DNA of 64,000 nucleotides. Origin: Bryoerythrophyllum caledonicum (taxonomy: Eukaryota; Streptophyta; Bryopsida; Pottiales; Pottiaceae). A model generated the notes under the pieces. It saw nothing but the letters and a program-made list of their open reading frames with translations, made no database searches and had not been told where the DNA came from. A program made the translations under genes and the position numbers. This document shows, piece after piece, positions 57,840-64,000 of the stretch; positions within the stretch are counted from its first letter, which is position 1, and each line of letters opens with the position of its first letter. The stretch is taken from NCBI GenBank assembly GCA_963971425.1, contig OZ020523.1, forward strand, positions 19,511,105 to 19,575,104. The letters run 5' to 3'.

Positions 57840-58860
57840 TTCAGCATTCAATCAGAGCATAGTTCCGGTCATTGTGAAAAAGGATCATTGCCAGGTTCTA
57901 GGACAAGCAGAAAACCTCAACTGCTGCCTATTTACGAAGGGTCCTTCACATTGACACTTGCAGCTGTTCTAGAGTTGGATGAGAATTTTACAAGGGACTG
58001 GGTTTCCTGTTCACGTGTAGTTCAGAAACTTGATTCGATAGCATACAAATGGAAAAATTCCGTATCAATATCTTGCTTCGAAAGGCATCTTCAGATTCCT
58101 GCTAATTTGTTAACAGAGACCCTACCAGGATAGAGCGGGTAAGAGGCGCAAGAGCGAGACTTTCAGGGTATTAGATGCAAGCTCTATAAGCTCTATTATG
58201 AAGGAAACGGAGCAGACCTCATCCGAACAGTGCAATTGGCGGCCACATCTGTAACGAACAATGGAACCAAAAGCACCACCACTGTCACAACTCCTCACGC
58301 GCTTCCCATACTTCGAACATCATCTGCAACATACTCGTTTAGACATTGTACTTCAGCAGTTTACTTGCATGCCATATATTGTACGAAGCCTGGACAACTG
58401 ATTCTTTGATTTCTTGATATGCCAGGAGTTAATTAAAACTGCCTCCACTTCCCCTATTTCTTCATCAGGAATTCCTCGCAAGGAAGCACTACTTACTCAC
58501 CAGGCGCGTCATATCCTCTTCCCCTCTTCCATTTACCTGCTGCTTCGCACGCCTACACAACAGCACCAGGATTCAGAGACGGTAGCGATATGTGTCAGAA
58601 CAATGAAGTGTTCAGCGAATTCTCATGCACGCGGAACATATTCAGCAAGAAATTCTCCGTCAGAGTTCCACATGCACAGTGAAAAACTTGGTCAGGCTCA
58701 TCTCACCTGCTCCTCTTCTCCGGTCAACTCCCGACCGGCCACACTCGAAGCTCCACCCATCTATGCCGACAAACTACAAGTGCTCGTTCTCAAGTACCGA
58801 CGGCACTTCCATCAAGAGATGAGAAATGAACCTACAGCGTCCATCACGCCAAATGACTGT
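57840..58860. other. 3' flank of the lectin receptor kinase; no separate gene recognised
   Basis: Ordinary composition. Plus-strand frames of 108 and 158 codons (57,807-58,133; 58,414-58,890) have no known motifs and overlap the likely 3' UTR of the kinase gene. Confidence 0.4.
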
Positions 58861-61060
58861 TCAGGCGATGGTTCGCTGCTGCCTCACTGATCTTGACCCC
58901 GGTCTGATGCCTGAGAAGCCAAGACCGTCCACGATAGATGTGGAGGAGTCCAGGGAGCTCACGGACTTCGAAGTCCCCATCAGATCCTCGATGGAATACT
59001 GCGGCTTCCCGAACGCCGCCTTCGGGTGAGGCACGGACACGTCCGGCACGGCCGCGTCGCCGGCCAGCACCTGCACCACCTGCCGCATGGACGGCCGCTG
59101 CGCCGGGTCCGGGTACGAGCACAGCATCCCCAGCTTCAGCACCGTGCACATCTGCTCCACGTCGAACTGGCCCAGCAGCAGCGCATCCGCCACGCTCAGC
59201 AGGTTCTCCTCGACCATGCGCCGCCACACCAGCTCCCCGAGAACCAGGTCGTCGTAGTTCTCGACTTGCCCGTCGACAGCCTTGCGCCCACACGCCACCT
59301 CCAGACACACTGCGCCGAACGCGAACACGTCCGTCTTGTCCGTGAACTTGCCACCGGTGGCTTCCGGCGCGATGTACCCAAACGTGCCGGCGACCATGGT
59401 CGTCGGCACGTTCTTCTCGTGGTCCACCAGACGCGCCAATCCGAAGTCCCCCAGCTTCGGGTTCAGCTGCTCGTCCAACATGATGTTGCTCGACTTCACG
59501 TCGCGGTGGATCACTTGCCGCCGCCACCCTTCGTGCAGGTAGTGCAGCGCTGCCGCCGTGCCGGACACTATCTTCCACCTCTGGCTCCACGAGAGCACAG
59601 CCTCAGGAGTCTGCCAACATGCAGCCAATGTCGGAACGTGGAACACACATCGAGGAATTGAATTACAAGTGACCATTGCACTGCCAGAGATGGTTGGCTG
59701 GATGTCATCTCACCTCTGGTTTGAAGAGAGCTTGATCGAGGCTGCCGCGGGGCATCAGCTCGTACACGAGCAGGAACTTGCCGCGGTCTCGGCAGAACCC
59801 CACGAGCTCCACGATGTTGCGGTGCCGGAGCTGGCTGATGATCTGCACCTCCGCCAAGAACTCGCGCTCGCCCTGCCGCGAGTCGTTGCTCACACGCTTC
59901 ACGGCCACCGCCGCGCCCGTCTTCGGCAGCACGCCCTTGTACACGCTCCCGAACCCGCCCTCGCCCAGCTTCGACTGATCGCTGAACTGCTTGGTGGCCA
60001 CGCTGAGGTGCTTGTAGCTGATGAAGTCCGCCGCGACCCCGGCCATGTCTAGCAGGGCTGGGTCGTTGTTCCAGAGCGCATCCCGGGCACGCTTCCGCCG
60101 GTACAAACACACTCCAATCACCGCAGCAAGCAATAGCAACGCCCCCCCAACTGCCGACCCCGCAATGACCGCCACGCTGAAAGAGTCGATCTCGAAAGAG
60201 TCGATCCCGAAGCTGGAGAAGGTCCAGTTGTAGATGTAGTAGACCGACCAGTGATCACCCACCGCACCCGAGAAGCCAATCCACATCGTCTCCTCCACCG
60301 CGTCGTATAGATCATAATAGCAATCAAATAGTGGCGCGTCTGGTCTGGACGAGGTATTCGATATTCTGAACTGCAATTTCCTCTTCCTCCCATCGTACTC
60401 AATCCACGTCTGAAGTATATCTCGTTGCCATAACGAGATGTTGATCTTACTTTGGTTTTCAAGATAACTAAAACAAGGGGCTCTGTCATCTGTGACGGCG
60501 CTTCCCACGTCCAACCCCACATGATCTCTTTGGGCCAAATAACGGTCAGTGTCATCGCTCACCCAGTTGTCGAACTCGATTGCGATCAAATTCGGGTCTG
60601 TCGGTTCCGGCATCAATCTGAAAAACCCGAAGCGTCCGGTGGATTCTCCCATCCAGGTGTTGGAGCTGGACATCATGAAGGTGAACCCGTCGCCTCGTCT
60701 CCACGTATCGTTCACGTTGTTGTCCGACGCGTTGTAGACCTCGGGCTCCTGTCGAAAGGTGAAGCTGGTGTTGAAGGACGCCATAGTCCTTGTTGCGGGG
60801 TCCTTCATGCGCACGGCTGTGTTGTAGTAGGCGATGCCCATGGCGGCCTGGCAGCTTGCGCCGGTCGGGGTGCGGCACTTGTCCACGTCGATCAGGATGA
60901 GCGTCTGGTTGTCGGCGATAAACTTGCATTGATCCAGGCAGAAGAACTCGTCCGCCCTCAGTGGAGTGCGCATGGTGAAGTTGCCGTTGACGTCGGCAAC
61001 GATGAAGCCACATGCGAGGATGATGAGCAGGAACACATGGTGATCTCCTCGTGTGCTCAT
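58861..61060 (-). CDS. L-type lectin-domain receptor-like kinase
   Basis: Cell-surface receptor kinase with an extracellular legume-lectin-like domain and a cytosolic Ser/Thr kinase; relatives act in defence and stress sensing. Two exons on minus: 61,060-59,714 and 59,610-58,861, phase 0, 698 residues. Signal peptide about 1-26; lectin domain about 28-290 with many N-glycosylation sites (NFT, NTS, NDT, NIS, NWT); transmembrane segment about 295-320, then a basic stop-transfer (RRKRAR). Kinase about 363-640: GEGGFGSVYKG, Lys388 in AVKRV, HRDVKSSN (Asp486), DFG (504-506), GTFGYIAPE; all catalytic residues are present. The lectin metal-site motif EFDNW...HVGLDVGS departs from the usual D-x-N pattern, so calcium-dependent sugar binding is doubtful. 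An upstream in-frame Met at 61,120 would add 20 residues; the second Met is preferred because the signal peptide then starts the protein. The intron is short (59,611-59,713). Confidence 0.93.
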
Positions 61061-61120
61061 CGTTGCTAACTTCTCATTGCTGAATCCAAACTCCGGCCTG
61101 CTATCACTCAAAATCTGCAC

Positions 61121-61670
61121 TTCCCATGGTTAATGCATAATCTCACGTGAACAACAACACCAGCTAACAAGCACAAGTGTAGTCTTCAAACTTGCGGATA
61201 TATCGTCCAACAACATGCACAACCACCTCTAGTACATGGAATGAGATGCCGTGCGGTGGCTTGAGCCTTCAGAGTCTAGGGTAGACTACAAGTTTGCATG
61301 TCCAAATTAGCAGACAGAGACCATTACTAATATGTTTTCACCAATATACTAAGCTAAATTTAGACTGCAGTCATGTTCTAGTGATACCCGTGATTATATG
61401 AGCATGTGTAACAGTGGATTTACAGACAAACTCGACAAGCATAAGTGGAACAATCTCTGCGTGATAGTTGCGGCTACATTGCTGGAGCTGGAGAAATCTC
61501 CACCGTTCGAGCATCCACTGGCGCCAGCGTAGGCTAGTTCACCGTGTGAGATGTGGCTAAAATAAGCCGACGGCCTTTCTCCTTTGACAAGGTCCGCACG
61601 GTCCTCACTGCACAAATCCTCACAAATCCTCACTGCACAAATCACTCGGTCCTCGGATCTCTTTATTTCA
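61121..61670. other. upstream region of the lectin receptor kinase
   Basis: Should contain the kinase promoter (read on minus). No convincing TATA box or known motif was found. A short 'cacaaatcctcactg' direct repeat lies at about 61,611-61,640. Confidence 0.35.
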
Positions 61671-62210
61671 TGACCCCCTCGTTGGTACTTACCCAAGGTG
61701 GGCCTCTCTTAATTGCATGGGGTCATTTTTCTGGCCCCCTTATTTTGGGGCGCGAACAAGACGTCCCCCACGCTCGGACTTACCCGAGGTGGGCCCCCGT
61801 CTTGATTGCATGGGTTCATTTTTCTGGCCCTTCCATTTGGGGGGGGGTCAGAGGCTTTTTTTGGCTTTTTTTTAACACACTTGGGGCCTACGGTCCCAAT
61901 TTAGTCTGTAGATCCCCCTTCGGCTAAATTTAGGCCCCCATTCAAAAACAAAATAGGGGCCAGGTTTTGGCCCCACCACCTCATCCTCCACCCAGTAAGT
62001 CCAAGCGTGGGGGATGTCCTGTCAAATAGTTATTTTGGGGGGTCCATAGGCTTTTTTTTGGATTTTTTGACAAATTTGGTGCCTACGGCTATCGTTTACC
62101 CGAAGCACCCTCCTTTGCTATAGATAGGGGCCCATCCAAAAACATAATAAGGGCCAGGTTTGGCCCCACCACCTCGTGGCCCCCTTGGGTAAGTACCAAC
62201 GAGGGGGTCA
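61671..62210. mobile_element. MULE-like foldback element, outer copy (split by another)
   Basis: Arms GACCCCCTCGTTGGTACTTA (61,672 onward) and its complement (ending 62,209) match for 27 bp. Interior blocks 'ggccaggttttggccccacc' and 'aaaaacaWaataggggc' are shared with 17,875-18,155. It is interrupted at 61,751-62,029. Confidence 0.75.
61751..62029. mobile_element. MULE-like foldback element, inner copy (11-bp target duplication)
   Basis: Flanked by perfect 11-bp repeats TTATTTTGGGG (61,740-61,750 and 62,030-62,040). Arms 'cccccacgctcggacttac' / 'gtaagtccaagcgtggggg' are inverted with one mismatch. Length 279 bp. It has jumped into a related element. Confidence 0.8.
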
Positions 62211-62224
62211 ATTTGCCTTGGGCT

Positions 62225-62464
62225 GGATGTCATGTACGGTGGGTTAGGGGTAGGCCTATTTTTTTTGCCTTTTTAATTTCGGGGGTTCAAAAGCTTTTTT
62301 GGAATTTCTTTTGTCAAATTGAGGGCATGTGGCCCCAATTTACCCTCAAGTAACCCACGGCCCCAATTAACCCTTGAAAGACCCACCCGGGTCTAAGTAA
62401 GCCCCCCTCCAACATAAAAATAGGGGCCAGGTTTTGTCCACAACCCCCTTCCCATACCATCCAT
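62225..62464. mobile_element. MULE-like foldback relative, third in the cluster
   Basis: The interior ('aaaaataggggccaggtttt', 'gcccccctccaacataaaaa') matches 27,501-27,740. Arms are weak ('ggtgggttaggggtagg' against 'cccccttcccataccatcc'). Confidence 0.5.
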
Positions 62465-64000
62465 CTATATGGTTCACTCAGCCAAAAGTTGTCTGCAGCC
62501 TAAGCCTCTCTTGATCTCCGGAGGATACCAACATACTAGTGTACATCTAGACATGACATTGCACAATTTCCATTTTGGCTGTGATATGAGTGTTTTCTGC
62601 GGGGGCCAACACCATCCACTCATTGTACCGAGGCCATTAAGGAGCTTTTGCATACTCTCCCGATCGGTTGCCTAGAGGCTTGTTGGGCGGGCCTCCGCTA
62701 CGGATGCTCTTAATATCCCAAAAAATGTCTTCACGGTAAACATCTTGGATGATGATCGATGTAAACAATCTTTTCATCCAATTCTTTTTGAAGAGTTTGT
62801 TGAATATGTAAGCATTAGATGATGATGAAACTTGCCTTGGTGAGGTAATCTAAAGTAGAAAATGTTTGTGATAGGATCAATGTAGTGAATTTTTGAGACT
62901 TGTAGCTTTTGCCATAGATATGAATTTGTGCCATCAAAATGAAATATTTTGAATTTGAGTCCTGCTAATGAAGCTTACAAAGTCTTGTATCCATTCCAAT
63001 TTGAAACTTTGAAATATACGTAAATTTTGATAAGTTATTGTGAATAGAACTTGTGTCTTATATCCATGATTGGCTAATACTCTTTTTTTAGTTTCATTTC
63101 CACAACAAGTTTTGGCACTGTAATGTACACCTTTGGTGAACTTTTCAAAAAAAATATCATAATTTGTATTTGATATGAATTTTCATCACTTTTTGTTCAA
63201 AAATCACAATATCTTCAAATTTTCACAATTAAATTGTGAATCTTTGTGACATAAGAAAGACAAGTGATCTCATTTCTAAAATTTAAAACAAAAACCTTCC
63301 ACTTATATCTAATGAAGAACAAGAGTACACAATAGAATGAAAATTGGAGTTGATACCACCGTCGTAGGCTTGGTGGTTGTAGGGTTATGGTGGTGCATCT
63401 AAAGATGAATTGTATTGGAGGAAGTGTTGCTCACTTTTCTCTATTACAGTGTAAAATAATAAAGTTGACCCTTGCCTAATTTTTCTAGAATATTAGAAGT
63501 TAGCAATACCCAATTAAATTCCTTATATACACAAAAGTCACATCAAGAAAGCCTTCTATGGTAAGCAATTTAGGTTTTTGGGTCAACACAACCGTTGTAT
63601 ATAAAAACCACAAAATATGATTCTATGAAGTGTAAACACTATTTCACTGTGGCTAACTTGTTTTAAAAATTTTTCAAGGGTACCTAAGCTCAAAATATTA
63701 CTTTCTATATTGCCTAACTTAAATGATTATCGAGCAAAAAGGTGTTCAACTTTCAAGAAGGTTATGGTAAATTCTTATGACGTCAATACAATCGATTCCC
63801 TTTACAACAACTTTCTTTGTTAAAACAACATGTGTTATTACAACCCTGTTTCTAGAGGGAACTGAGTTGATGTAAACGGAGCTGACTGTTGTAACAAATG
63901 TTGATGCTAACCTCTGAAAGTCCAAGTATACGTGGGGCATACGTTTTAGATTTTGGGCAGGTTTCTAAAATTTGAAAAAAAAACCTTTTTTTTTTAAAAC
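62465..64000. other. no gene recognised; AT-rich right edge
   Basis: 62.5-62.7 kb is of mixed composition; 62.8-64.0 kb is AT-rich. Frames are short and match nothing I recognise. The window ends in A/T runs. Confidence 0.4.

Noticed and set aside
58414..58890. 158-codon plus-strand frame overlapping the kinase 3' end
   Set aside because: No recognisable family, antisense to the likely 3' UTR and stop region; kept only as flank.
59026..59661. 211-codon plus-strand frame over the kinase exon
   Set aside because: Antisense shadow of the kinase domain; His/Arg-rich with no motif.

Overview
The window is plant nuclear DNA: roughly 64 kb of AT-rich, repeat-dominated sequence holding four intron-containing protein genes and one tRNA gene. 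The exons are clearly GC-rich, while introns and intergenic DNA are AT-rich. The gene content (an L-type lectin receptor kinase, a BTB/NPH3 protein, a signal-peptide aminoacylase-1 and an alpha/beta hydrolase) is that of a land plant. A LINE combining RNase H with a restriction-like endonuclease and a DD34E Tc1 element are unusual for flowering plants. They hint at a bryophyte, lycophyte or fern, but the sequence alone does not settle the lineage.

Layout. Bases 1-12.1 kb are repeats: PIF/Harbinger-type elements, nested elements with TTAA target sites, a TA-target MITE and a relic array of about 180-bp repeats. 12,164-15,023 (+) is aminoacylase-1 in five exons, followed at 15,494-15,566 by tRNA-Arg(CCT). 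15.6-28.4 kb is repeats. 28,730-31,113 (+), possibly to 31,698, is a BTB/NPH3 gene. 31.7-36.2 kb is AT-rich with MITEs. 36,481-40,029 (-) is a broken LINE, itself split by a 1.57-kb inverted-repeat element. 46.2-47.8 kb (+) is a dead pogo-like transposase. 48,219-50,891 is a 2.67-kb Tc1-type transposon with about 580-bp inverted ends and a broken transposase on the minus strand. 53,382-55,986 (+) is an alpha/beta hydrolase whose stop codon lies in the TTAA target of a transposon. 57.7 kb has a CACTA MITE. 58,861-61,060 (-) is an intact lectin receptor kinase. 61.7-64 kb holds foldback MULE-like elements and AT-rich sequence.

The four genes belong to unrelated pathways, with no sign of joint regulation. 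The main story is the mobile DNA: at least a dozen short elements bounded by TTAA with CCC...GGG ends (piggyBac-like MITEs); an 'empty site' in a sister copy that shows their target duplication; and insertions next to, inside the introns of, or at the stop codon of the host genes. A very short retroposon-like repeat (51-83 bp, TTC-repeat tail, 10-13-bp target duplications) also recurs and looks undescribed. Exon boundaries were worked out by hand from splice signals, frame continuity and family motifs; they have not been checked against transcripts.
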